Part shown: positions 1-7,285 of the stretch, piece by piece | Numbering within the stretch: position 1 is the first letter of the stretch | Layout of the letters: each line of letters begins with the position of its first letter | Origin: Paludibacter sp. | GTDB taxonomy: Bacteria > Bacteroidota > Bacteroidia > Bacteroidales > Paludibacteraceae | DNA length: 19,789 bases | NCBI GenBank assembly: GCA_018054805.1 | Contig: JAGPIU010000003.1 | Location: 1 to 19,789 of the forward strand | Direction of reading: 5' to 3' | Position numbers and translations under genes: made by a program | The notes under the pieces: generated by a model | Databases searched by the model: none | Told to the model about the DNA's origin: nothing | Seen by the model: only the letters and a program-made list of their open reading frames with translations

Positions 1-930
1 TTTCTTTTCGTCGGTAAAAGTGCCTTCGAGTACCGATTCGATGGCTTCGCGGTAACAACCAACCACAGTTTTTACATATTCGGCACCGCGCGCACGTCCT
101 TCAATTTTGAACACCCTCACTCCTGCCCGCATCATCTCATCAATGAAGCCAATGGTTTTCAGGTCTTTGGGCGACATAATGTATTCGTTGTCGATTTCGA
201 GTTCAATTTCAGAATCCTTGTCTTTCACCACATAACCACGACGGCAAATCTGATTACAAGCGCCACGATTGGCCGAAATGTTTTTCTCGTGCAAACTCAG
301 GTAACATTTACCCGAAACAGCCATGCAAAGTGCTCCGTGACAGAACATTTCGATACGAATAAGTTCTCCGCTCCTGCCCCGTATATTGTCGCGCTCTATG
401 GCCTGATATATTTCGGAAACCTGCTCCATATTCAGCTCACGCGCCAAAACAACCACATCGGCAAATTGCGCATAAAATTTTAGCGATTCCACATTCGAAA
501 TATTCAGCTGCGTAGAAAGATGCACCTCCACTCCTACCTGATTGGCATACATCAAAGCTGACACGTCCGAAGCAATCACTGCCGAAACCTGTGACTCTTT
601 TGCTACGTCAATGATTTCGCGCATCAGTGTCAAATCATTATCGTACAAAATGGTATTTACTGTAAGATAGCTTTTTACGTTGTTCTCGTTGCAAATGCGA
701 ACAATCTCGCGTAAGTCATTTGTAGTGAAGTTCGAACTCGACTTCGCACGCATATTCAATTTCTCGATACCAAAATAAACCGAGTCGGCACCCGCTTTTA
801 TGGCAGCCGAGAGACTTTCCCACGAACCGGCCGGAGCCATGATTTCGTAAGCAGACCTATCTGACCTGCCCCCCAGCCCCCTGAAGGGGGAGTTGGAGTT
901 AGTATTGTTTTGTATGTTTTCTTTATTCAT
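1..930 (-). CDS. U32-family peptidase-like protein (TrhP/YegQ-RlhA type), 3' end cut by the window edge
   Basis: I translated this frame by hand; it is open from an ATG at 930-928 to the window edge, giving 310 residues of a protein that is usually a little over 400. APAGSWES at residues 32-39 starts the barrel domain. The U32 signature is at about 195-212 (EMFCHGALC...GKCYLS). Four cysteines, C202, C209, C225 and C229, sit where family members bind an iron-sulfur cluster. MSPKDLKTIG and FKIEGRARGAEY follow, as in TrhP (YegQ). Family members hydroxylate tRNA U34 (TrhP) or 23S rRNA (RlhA) using prephenate-derived chemistry; older annotations call them collagenase-like proteases. I favour an RNA-hydroxylation role but cannot choose between TrhP and RlhA. 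Residues about 13-22 are encoded by a dispersed G/C-rich repeat, so the N-terminus is unusual. The next internal ATG (840) would remove the residues just before APAG and is less likely to be the start. Confidence 0.88.
   Translation of the reverse strand, partial: MNKENIQNNTNSNSPFRGLGGRSDRSAYEIMAPAGSWESLSAAIKAGADSVYFGIEKLNMRAKSSSNFTTNDLREIVRICNENNVKSYLTVNTILYDNDLTLMREIIDVAKESQVSAVIASDVSALMYANQVGVEVHLSTQLNISNVESLKFYAQFADVVVLARELNMEQVSEIYQAIERDNIRGRSGELIRIEMFCHGALCMAVSGKCYLSLHEKNISANRGACNQICRRGYVVKDKDSEIELEIDNEYIMSPKDLKTIGFIDEMMRAGVRVFKIEGRARGAEYVKTVVGCYREAIESVLEGTFTDEKK
867..893 (-). repeat. Dispersed palindromic repeat copy R1, translated within the U32 gene
   Basis: On the minus strand this reads ACTCCCCCTTCAGGGGG followed by CTGGGGGGCA. 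The core CCCCCT-TC-AGGGGG is a short palindrome followed by a second G run. The same architecture recurs at 990-1015 and 2435-2461. It lies in frame in the 5' end of the U32 gene and encodes a Ser-Pro-Phe-Arg-Gly-Leu-Gly-Gly stretch that is not part of the conserved fold. Confidence 0.65.
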
Positions 931-964
931 TTTCTTAAAAAAAATTACACTTTTATATCGTTCC

Positions 965-1863
965 TTAGTGGTTAGATGTACTTAAGAATTCCCCTTTAGG
1001 GGTGAGGGGTATTATCGGAAAGCTTATTCCAACCCGAATTTGCTGATATGGAAAATCCTTTATTCCATACTGATATTGAGCAAAATAATCAAGTTTACTG
1101 CCTTTCAGAGTGAATTTAGATGCATACACCAAAGGAGCATCACCATAATCACCGGCAGGATTTATATTGGCATTGGTATGAATCCAGCCCCAATAACCCG
1201 AAAGCGAGTTATCAAGTTGCCATTTTTTATTGCCCAAAATTATTTTGCCTCCGTACATAGGCGCATCGTCCTGTAAACTGCCCGAAGTTTCCCAGCACAA
1301 AAAGCAAGATTGGCCACAGCACGAATTTCGCTGATAAATTTCCCTCCAGTATCGAACGATTTTCCGGCAGCCACATCGAAGTAATAGCCAGGTGTATCGA
1401 AGTAACGCCTTTGTATAAAATTTGTTCCCGACGCTGATTTTATGGTTGCATTAAGAATAATATCAGGCATGCGATCGGTTTCTTTCCAAAGCGAAATACG
1501 TGTCTGCACATAAAAATCGCCGGCTGCTTTACCTGAATTTTGCGTCATTCCGCGCGCAGTTTTCACTTCATCGGTCACCGAAAAACGTTCGAATCCGGTA
1601 TTCCAAACGCTCAGCGACACGCGCGAGGGCAGGAGAGGAATCTCAATCTGATAACGGACATTACTGGTTTTATCACCAAATCCAAAATAATAATCACCCA
1701 TCAGACTCACTGTAGTTTCAGCGGGGATACGGGCATCGCCAAAGTCGGCCACCGGATTTGCATTGGGACCAAACCAGGCAGGAGCGTATTTTACTGTTTG
1801 TGAATGAATAGTAAGAACATTACACAGGGAAAAAAAAACAATTAGCGACCGAAAATAATTCAT
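965..1863 (-). pseudogene. Secreted beta-rich (possibly outer-membrane) protein with a -1 type frameshift; function unknown
   Basis: Two overlapping minus-strand frames, 1863-1240 and about 1300-965, together form one protein of about 299 residues. The N-terminus is a signal peptide (MNYFRSLIVFFSLCNVLTIHS, cleavage near HSQ). The body is rich in alternating aromatic and polar beta strands with repeated phrases (PNANPVADFGDARIPAE early, NANINPAGDYGDAPLVY late), which suggests a beta-barrel or beta-sandwich envelope protein; I do not recognise a named family. The first frame goes off course after ...AVANLAFCAG and the second resumes with CWETSGSLQDD. One extra T in the five-T run (minus strand, 1303-1299) would join them as ...LAFLCWETSG. 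It could be a real inactivating mutation, an assembly or homopolymer error, or much less likely a programmed slip. The last residues, from about PIIPLTPKGEF, are encoded by a dispersed repeat. Confidence 0.7.
990..1015 (+). repeat. Dispersed palindromic repeat copy R2, at the 3' end of the frameshifted gene
   Basis: The sequence is TCCCCTTTAGGGG, then TGAGGGG, then TATTAT. It aligns to the copy before dusB (2435-2461) with one single-base gap and two substitutions, including the shared TATTAT tail. It is read antisense as the C-terminal Ile-Ile-Pro-Leu-Thr-Pro-Lys-Gly of the preceding gene. Confidence 0.7.
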
Positions 1864-1904
1864 TTTTTAACAGTCTGGTTGAAATTATTAGCTTAAATTC
1901 ATTG

Positions 1905-1936
1905 CAAAAGTATATCATAATCATATATACCTGAAA
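1905..1936 (-). promoter_or_regulatory. Bacteroidota-type promoter for the frameshifted secreted protein gene
   Basis: On the minus strand the -7 element is TACTTTTG (1912-1905), matching TAnnTTTG. A weak -33 element TTTC (1936-1933) lies 20 bases upstream. The -7 box is about 40 bases ahead of the ATG at 1863. Confidence 0.55.
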
Positions 1937-1985
1937 TACATTGTACATTTTTATGATAAATAAAGCCCATTTTCTATACATTGTA
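1936..1985. repeat. Two copies of ATACATTGTA, 40 bases apart
   Basis: ATACATTGTA occurs at 1936-1945 and 1976-1985. Each contains the small dyad TACA-T-TGTA. One copy touches the -33 element of the minus-strand promoter; the other lies just past the end of the small membrane protein gene. They may be paired operator half-sites, but the region is AT-rich and chance is possible. Confidence 0.35.
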
Positions 1986-1996
1986 TAAAAAAATAT

Positions 1997-2308
1997 TCAC
2001 CTAAAATCAGGCGTCAGATTCATAAACTTACCAAACACCCAAATAATTAAAATACTGACAATTAAAGTAAATATAATAGTCAACAAAACAGCAATCTGAT
2101 TTCGCCTTTTCACCTCACGAATCACATTCTGCTTAATAATCTCTAATTCTTCTTTACTAATGTGTTCATTTTTAAGCTTCAAACGGGACTTTTTGTAAGT
2201 CACCACAGCATCGCGATAACGGTTATAATTTCCCCTGTTATTATCGCGCAACGAACTGTTATACTTCATTTTATGCAGCATATCCGCCGCCGAACCACCA
2301 AAACTCAT
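1997..2308 (-). CDS. Conserved small membrane protein, function unknown
   Basis: This is a 103-residue protein starting MSFGGSAADMLHKMKYN. I recall a similar MSFGGS-A-M- opening in small conserved hypothetical proteins of Bacteroidota, but no function is known to me. The first 70 residues are strongly basic and probably cytoplasmic or helical, with a charged helix at about 50-70 (SKEELEIIKQNVIREVKRR). One hydrophobic segment at about 71-94 (IAVLLTIIFTLIVSILIIW) is a clear transmembrane helix, leaving a short tail outside. There is no signal peptide, so it is probably a C-terminally anchored inner-membrane protein. A -7 element lies just upstream, and the divergent dusB gene shares the 153-base intergenic region. 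The gene ends in TGA about 130 bases before the frameshifted gene, which has its own promoter, so the two are probably separate units. Confidence 0.75.
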   Translation of the reverse strand: MSFGGSAADMLHKMKYNSSLRDNNRGNYNRYRDAVVTYKKSRLKLKNEHISKEELEIIKQNVIREVKRRNQIAVLLTIIFTLIVSILIIWVFGKFMNLTPDFR

Positions 2309-2334
2309 AATAGTATCAGATTTATATTCGAAAG

Positions 2335-2342
2335 CAAAGATA
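2335..2342 (-). promoter_or_regulatory. -7 promoter element for the small membrane protein gene
   Basis: The minus strand reads TATCTTTG, a match to TAnnTTTG, 27 bases before the ATG at 2308. No convincing -33 TTTG is seen at the usual spacing. Confidence 0.45.
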
Positions 2343-2409
2343 AGAATATCGTGTTAAAACTGAACTTTTTAAGTGACAGGAAGTTTAATTTTCAGTGAAT
2401 ATATTTTTG

Positions 2410-2417
2410 TAACTTTG
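2410..2417 (+). promoter_or_regulatory. -7 promoter element for dusB
   Basis: TAACTTTG matches TAnnTTTG. A poor -33 candidate (TTTA at 2384-2387) lies 22 bases upstream. Transcription would start near 2424, placing the G-rich repeat at 2435-2461 inside the 5' leader. Confidence 0.5.
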
Positions 2418-2434
2418 CAACCCGTTTTTCCTAA

Positions 2435-2461
2435 TCCCCCTTTAGGGGTTGGGGGTATTAT
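2435..2461 (+). repeat. Dispersed palindromic repeat copy R3, abutting the dusB start codon
   Basis: The sequence is TCCCCCTTTAGGGG, then TTGGGGG, then TATTAT, followed directly by ATG at 2462. The CCCC-TTTA-GGGG core can form a short hairpin in the mRNA leader, and the G run sits where a ribosome would load. It closely matches the copy at 990-1015. Confidence 0.7.
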
Positions 2462-3550
2462 ATGAAGATTTCAAATATTGAATTTCCCGATAAACCACTC
2501 TTCCTGGCACCTATGGAAGATGTGACCGATCCGGCTTTCCGACTGCTTTGTAAGCGTTTTGGAGCCGATATGCTTTATACAGAATTTGTATCGTCGGAAG
2601 CATTGATACGAAGCGTAAACCGCACGCAGCAAAAACTGACCATTTACCCTGAAGAACGGCCTATAGCCATTCAGATTTATGGTCACGATCCTGTATCGAT
2701 GGCCGAAGCTGCACGCATAGCCGAAGAAGCGCAACCTGATATTATTGACATAAACTTTGGCTGTCCGGTAAAAAAAGTGGCAGGCAAAGGGGCAGGAGCG
2801 GGGCTATTGCGCGATATTCCCCGTATGCTGAAAATTACTTCGGATGTGGTGAAAGCCGTAAAACTTCCGGTGACAGTAAAAACGCGTCTCGGGTGGGACG
2901 ACGACAGCAAAGTGATAGTGGACCTGGCCGAGCAACTTCAGGATTGCGGCATTCAGGCGCTTACAATTCATGGTCGCACACGTGCGCAAATGTACAAGGG
3001 CAATGCCGATTGGGAACTTATCGGGAAAGTGAAAAACAATTCCCGAATGCATATTCCGATTATCGGAAATGGCGATGTAACAACTCCCGAAGCTGCATTG
3101 GAAAATTTCAATCGCTATGGAGTGGATGCAGTGATGATTGGACGCGGTGCAATTGGCCGGCCCTGGTTTTTTTCGGAAGTAAAACACTACTTTCAAACAG
3201 GCGAACATGCGCAAATACTCAGTTTCGACGAACAAAAAGCTGTGCTGAAAGAGCATATTATTGCATCGGTCAACTGGTTGGATTTATCCGAAAGTGAAGC
3301 CCTCACTTCGAGTGAGGGTTTCACTGATAGCGAATTATGGAATAAACGTCTGAAAGGCATTATTCACAGTCGCAGACATTTGGCTGCAAGTCCTGTTTTC
3401 AAGGGAATTCCCAATTTTAAAGACACCAGAATTGCTATGCTGCGTGCCGAAACCCTGCACGATTTGTTTGGAATTATCGATGGGGTAGAAGAGCCTTTGG
3501 TACGCGAAAACGAAAAACCATCAGAAGAAGATATTATTACCTGCGGTTAA
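2462..3550 (+). CDS. dusB: tRNA-dihydrouridine synthase, DusB-like
   Basis: This 362-residue flavoenzyme reduces uridine in the D-loop of tRNA to dihydrouridine using NADPH and FMN. The TIM-barrel motifs run in order: PLFLAPMEDVTDPAFR (12-27) at the FMN site, DINFGCPVKKV (96-106) with the catalytic cysteine C101, VTVKTRLGW (137-145), LTIHGRTRAQMYKG (167-180) and IGNGDV plus MIGRGAIGRPWFF (201-206, 225-237) at the phosphate-binding end. The C-terminal RNA-binding helices carry RRHLAASPVFKG, typical of Bacteroidota members. Between NWLD (271-274) and RLKGIIHSRRHL there is an extra acidic and serine-rich stretch of roughly 15 residues that I do not expect in homologues; its DNA is a 31-base near-perfect palindrome. 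The gene is 30 bases ahead of the M13 peptidase gene, which shows no promoter of its own, so the two may be co-transcribed. Confidence 0.96.
   Translation: MKISNIEFPDKPLFLAPMEDVTDPAFRLLCKRFGADMLYTEFVSSEALIRSVNRTQQKLTIYPEERPIAIQIYGHDPVSMAEAARIAEEAQPDIIDINFGCPVKKVAGKGAGAGLLRDIPRMLKITSDVVKAVKLPVTVKTRLGWDDDSKVIVDLAEQLQDCGIQALTIHGRTRAQMYKGNADWELIGKVKNNSRMHIPIIGNGDVTTPEAALENFNRYGVDAVMIGRGAIGRPWFFSEVKHYFQTGEHAQILSFDEQKAVLKEHIIASVNWLDLSESEALTSSEGFTDSELWNKRLKGIIHSRRHLAASPVFKGIPNFKDTRIAMLRAETLHDLFGIIDGVEEPLVRENEKPSEEDIITCG
3294..3324. repeat. 31-base palindrome inside the dusB reading frame
   Basis: The arms GTGAAGCCCTCACT (3294-3307) and AGTGAGGGTTTCAC (3311-3324) are complementary over 14 pairs, with a single G-T wobble and a 3-base loop (TCG). 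It encodes residues 278-288 (SEALTSSEGFT), within a low-complexity insertion of DusB. It resembles palindromic elements that insert in frame into genes. Confidence 0.75.
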
Positions 3551-3580
3551 TATTCAAATAATTAACTAATTATTATTTTT

Positions 3581-5632
3581 ATGTTTCAAAAAAATAAATC
3601 AAACTTCGCTCTGAAAGGAGCAGGAGTATTATTATCCATTATGCTTATGACAGGCGCCTGCCAAAACAGTCCGAAACTGACTTCGGGCATCGACACAAAT
3701 AATCTCGATACTACGGTTCAGGCCGGAGCAGATTTTTATCAGTTTGCCAGCGGTGGCTGGATGAAAAACAATCCTCTGACCGACGAGTATTCACGTTTCG
3801 GAAGCTTCGACAAACTGGCAGAAAACAACCGTGAACAGCTCAAAGGCCTGATTGAGGAGATTGCTGCAAAACCTGCTGCCAAGGGCTCGGTTGAACAGAA
3901 AATCAAGGATTTATACAATCTGGCTATGGACAGCGTAAAACTGAATGCCGATGGAAATAATCCTATCAAAGTTGAATTACAGAAACTTGCAAACATTAAA
4001 ACCCGTGAAGAACTTTTAGTTGTTATCCCGGAAATGATGAAAACCGGACTAGAACCTTTTTTCTCGGTTTATGTGGATGCTGATGCGATGAACAGTAGTC
4101 AATATCTGGTGCAGACTTATCAGGGTGGTATCAGTTTGGGCGAACGCGATTATTATCTCGAAAATGATGCGCACACCAGCGAAATTCGCGAGAAATACCG
4201 CAATCATGTAACCAAAATGTTTGTTCTGAATGGCTTCGACGAAGAAACTTCTAAAAAAGTTACCCAAGCTGTTCTGAAAATTGAAACAAGTTTGGCAAAA
4301 GCTGCTTACGATCAGGTGAAATTGCGCGATCCTCATGCCAATTACAACAAAATGACTGTGGAAGAATTACAAAAACTTATTCCTGAAATTAACTGGAATA
4401 CATTTTTCAATACTCTGGGAATCAAGAATATGAAAGAACTCAGTGTATCACAGAAAGAAGCTATTCAGGAAGTTGGACGCATTACTGCAAAAGAACCTGT
4501 ACAGGATATTATTTACTATTTGCAATGGAAACTGATTGATGGTTCTGCCTCGTATCTTTCGGACGAAATTGCGGCTCAGAATTTTGATTTTTACGGCAAA
4601 ACACTTTCAGGTAAAAAAGAACAATCGCCACGCTGGAAACGCGCAGTAAGCAATGTAGATCAGGTACTTGGCGAAGCAGTAGGGCAGATGTATGTAAAAA
4701 AATATTTTCCTGCAGAAGCTAAAACACGCATGCTGAACTTGGTTAAAAATCTTCAGACTTCTTTGGGCGAACGTATTCAGCAACTCAGCTGGATGGGCGA
4801 CTCCACCAAAATAAAAGCAATGGAAAAACTGAACACGTTCCACGTGAAAATCGGTTATCCCGACAAATGGAGAAGTTACGATGCTCTTGATATTCAGAAA
4901 GATTCGTACTGGGCAAATATCCAGCGCGCAAGCTCATTCGAGAGCGAATATATGTTTGCAAAAGCAGGCAAAGAAGTGGACAAGGACGAATGGTTTATGA
5001 CTCCGCAAACTGTAAATGCATATTACAATCCTTCAACCAATGAAATTTGCTTTCCTGCAGGCATTCTGCAATATCCTTTCTTCGACATGAACGCCGACGA
5101 TGCCTTTAATTACGGCGCAATCGGAGTGGTGATCGGTCACGAAATGACGCACGGATTCGACGATCAGGGATGCAAATTCGACAAAGATGGTAATCTGAAA
5201 AACTGGTGGACAGACGAAGATAAAAAACAATTCGACAGTCGTGCTCAGGTTCTTGTAAATTATTTTGATAAAATTGAAGTAGCTCCTGGTGTTTTTGCCA
5301 ACGGAAAATTCACGTTGGGCGAAAACATTGCCGATCACGGAGGTCTTCAGGTTTCGTTCCAGGCTTTCAAAAACGCCACAAAAAATGCTCCTTTGAACTC
5401 TATCGACGGATTTACTGCTGAACAACGATTCTTCCTTGCATACTCAAATGTATGGGCTGGCAACATTCGTCCTGAAGAAATTCTGCGTCTCACCAAAGAA
5501 GATGAACATTCACTCGGTCGCTGGCGTGTGAACGGCGCATTACCACATATCGATGCATGGTACGAAGCATTTGGTATCACCGAAAAAGACGCCATGTATA
5601 TTCCAAAAGAAAAACGCGCAAGTATTTGGTAA
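3581..5632 (+). CDS. pepO: M13-family zinc metallopeptidase (neprilysin/PepO-like) lipoprotein
   Basis: This 683-residue protein has the normal length for the neprilysin family, which cleaves peptides using a single zinc ion. The signal sequence ends in the lipobox MTGAC with C27 as the lipidated residue. The following QNSPKLTS lacks acidic residues typical of a Bacteroidota surface-export signal, so a periplasm-facing anchor is likely. The N-terminal M13 domain starts at about 45 (GADFYQFASGGWMKNN). The substrate-binding N-A-Y motif is at 479-481. The zinc site is VIGHEMTHGFDD, with H520, E521 and H524, and the third ligand is E581 in GENIADHGG, with D585. The usual family ending C-x-x-W is present here as ASIW, without the cysteine. 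All catalytic residues are intact. It follows dusB by 30 bases and ends at a strong terminator. Confidence 0.95.
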   Translation: MFQKNKSNFALKGAGVLLSIMLMTGACQNSPKLTSGIDTNNLDTTVQAGADFYQFASGGWMKNNPLTDEYSRFGSFDKLAENNREQLKGLIEEIAAKPAAKGSVEQKIKDLYNLAMDSVKLNADGNNPIKVELQKLANIKTREELLVVIPEMMKTGLEPFFSVYVDADAMNSSQYLVQTYQGGISLGERDYYLENDAHTSEIREKYRNHVTKMFVLNGFDEETSKKVTQAVLKIETSLAKAAYDQVKLRDPHANYNKMTVEELQKLIPEINWNTFFNTLGIKNMKELSVSQKEAIQEVGRITAKEPVQDIIYYLQWKLIDGSASYLSDEIAAQNFDFYGKTLSGKKEQSPRWKRAVSNVDQVLGEAVGQMYVKKYFPAEAKTRMLNLVKNLQTSLGERIQQLSWMGDSTKIKAMEKLNTFHVKIGYPDKWRSYDALDIQKDSYWANIQRASSFESEYMFAKAGKEVDKDEWFMTPQTVNAYYNPSTNEICFPAGILQYPFFDMNADDAFNYGAIGVVIGHEMTHGFDDQGCKFDKDGNLKNWWTDEDKKQFDSRAQVLVNYFDKIEVAPGVFANGKFTLGENIADHGGLQVSFQAFKNATKNAPLNSIDGFTAEQRFFLAYSNVWAGNIRPEEILRLTKEDEHSLGRWRVNGALPHIDAWYEAFGITEKDAMYIPKEKRASIW

Positions 5633-5633
5633 T

Positions 5634-5676
5634 AAAAAGAAAGAGCTGAAAATTAAATTTTCAGCTCTTTCTTTTT
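5634..5676. terminator. Bidirectional intrinsic terminator between the M13 peptidase and GH3 genes
   Basis: This is a perfect 43-base palindrome with 21-base arms around one central base. The core stem is GAAAGAGCTGAAAAT with its complement, with A-rich sequence on the left and T-rich sequence on the right. It starts 2 bases after the peptidase stop codon and ends 2 bases before the stop codon of the convergent GH3 gene, so it can serve both strands. Confidence 0.9.
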
Positions 5677-5677
5677 A

Positions 5678-7168
5678 TCAATTCATCGAAAGCAAATCAT
5701 CCATAATATCACGTTTTTGTTGCAGGCGCGGGATTTTTTGCTGACCTCCGGTTTTTCCATGTTTCACAAGCCAGTCCATAAATAAATTCTGACGGGCAAT
5801 AACCACTTCAGGCATTTCCAGAGCTACATTTTTGTTTCGTTTCGATTCATAATCGGAATTCTGATCGCACAAAAGTTTATCGAGCGTTTTCTGAAAACGA
5901 ACAGGGTCGGAGGGAGGCTCCTTAAACTCAATCAACCATTGATGACGTGCTTTTTCATGTTCGGTTGGAGGTACCACAGTGGCTGTGTAGTTCAGTACAT
6001 GTACGCCACAAGCTTCAGCAGCACCCGTAATTGCAGCATCGGCATTTCCAACCATTAGTTCTTCGCCACAAAGGTTCAGAAAATGTTTGGTACGACCACT
6101 GATCACAATTTTATATGGATTTACCGAAGTGAAAGTGACCACATCGCCAATATTATAGCGCCACAAACCACTATTGTTTGAAATGACCATAGCATAGCTT
6201 TTACCCACTTTTACTTCCCACAATGGAATCGGAGCAGCATTTTCGTTATCGGTATCCACAAACTCGTAAAAAGTGCCATAATCGAGCATTAAAAGCATTC
6301 CCGGATCGGAAAAATCATTCTGCATGGCAAAAAAACCTTCAGATGCATTAAACACTTCCAGGAAATTCAATTTTTTCGAAGGGAACATTTTAACGAACAT
6401 TTCTCTGTAAGGATCGAAACTTACGCCTCCATGAATAAAAAGCTCCATATTTGGCCAAATTTCGGTTAAATCACTCTTTCCGGTCACTTCTGTTATATGT
6501 GAGAAAAGAATTTGATACCACGAAGGAATACCCGAAAAACTAACTACATTTTTGCTGATAATTTCAGGAATCATTTTGTCCATCTTTTCCGTAAAATCAC
6601 CAATCATGCAGGTTTCGTGCTTAGGAACACGCACCATTTTCACGAAAGGATTCATGCGCTCGTTGAGCATTCCCGAAAGCATTCCTATGTGTAAACCATA
6701 TTCATTTAAGCTCGTTTCGCCAGCCCCAACAGCAAGCGAGCGCCCGCTAAAAAATTTACTTTTCGGATTTAAATGCAGGTACATTGCAATGGTATCGGCT
6801 CCACCTTTAATATGCATCGACCGATAACTTTCATCAGAAACAGGAATGAACTTACTTTTCGCATCGGTAGTCCCCGACGATTGTGCAAACCATTTTACAA
6901 GACCCGGCCATAACACATCTGGTTCAGCTTTGAGCATACGTTCTACATAGCCCTGAATTTGTTCATACGATTGTACTGGAACATTTTCAGCAAATTTCTG
7001 ATAATCAGTTATTTCTATAAAATGAAACTCTTTACCAAAAACAGTGTTTCGTGCTTTTTTTATCAGCATTTGCAACTCCGCTTTCTGAATCTCGGTGGCA
7101 GAATTATTGAATTTTTCAATCTGGCTTACTCGATTAGAAAAAAACAGACGGGCTAATGGGGTTATCAT
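5678..7168 (-). CDS. GH3-family acyl-adenylate-forming protein
   Basis: This 496-residue protein belongs to the GH3 family, named after plant auxin-responsive enzymes that adenylate a carboxylic acid and join it to an amino acid; the bacterial substrates are unknown. The adenylate-forming motifs are present: the phosphate loop SSGTTDAKSKFIPV (97-110), FNASEGFFA (273-281) in the position of motif II, YGTFYEF (297-303), and GLWRYNIGDVV (334-344) with the ribose-binding aspartate at D342. SGRTKHFLNLCGEEL (357-371) opens the C-terminal lid. There is no signal peptide, so it is cytoplasmic. The gene converges with the M13 peptidase gene across a shared terminator. Length and motifs suggest an active enzyme. 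The substrate cannot be read from sequence, and nothing nearby indicates an auxin-like pathway. Confidence 0.9.
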   Translation of the reverse strand: MITPLARLFFSNRVSQIEKFNNSATEIQKAELQMLIKKARNTVFGKEFHFIEITDYQKFAENVPVQSYEQIQGYVERMLKAEPDVLWPGLVKWFAQSSGTTDAKSKFIPVSDESYRSMHIKGGADTIAMYLHLNPKSKFFSGRSLAVGAGETSLNEYGLHIGMLSGMLNERMNPFVKMVRVPKHETCMIGDFTEKMDKMIPEIISKNVVSFSGIPSWYQILFSHITEVTGKSDLTEIWPNMELFIHGGVSFDPYREMFVKMFPSKKLNFLEVFNASEGFFAMQNDFSDPGMLLMLDYGTFYEFVDTDNENAAPIPLWEVKVGKSYAMVISNNSGLWRYNIGDVVTFTSVNPYKIVISGRTKHFLNLCGEELMVGNADAAITGAAEACGVHVLNYTATVVPPTEHEKARHQWLIEFKEPPSDPVRFQKTLDKLLCDQNSDYESKRNKNVALEMPEVVIARQNLFMDWLVKHGKTGGQQKIPRLQQKRDIMDDLLSMN

Positions 7169-7239
7169 AAAGGAATATGTCGTATTAGAGAATTAAAATC
7201 AGTTTTTTGAAATAGAAAAATAATTATTATAAAACCATA

Positions 7240-7247
7240 CAAAATTA
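7240..7247 (-). promoter_or_regulatory. Possible -7 promoter element for the GH3 gene
   Basis: The minus strand reads TAATTTTG, a match to TAnnTTTG, about 70 bases before the ATG at 7168. No -33 element is seen at normal spacing, and the region is very AT-rich. Confidence 0.3.
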
Positions 7248-7285
7248 TTAAAAAAACCGGAAACACCGCATTATTTACAAATAAA

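Noticed and set aside
720..755. Partial palindrome around GTGAAGTTCGAACTCGACTT in the U32 gene
   Set aside because: The arms are short and interrupted, and the encoded residues belong to the normal protein fold; not convincing as an element.
1040..1803. Several plus-strand open frames opposite the frameshifted secreted protein gene
   Set aside because: They are antisense shadows of the minus-strand coding sequence with no start context or recognisable protein features.
3551..3580. Independent promoter for the M13 peptidase gene
   Set aside because: The 30-base gap has no TAnnTTTG element; co-transcription with dusB is simpler.
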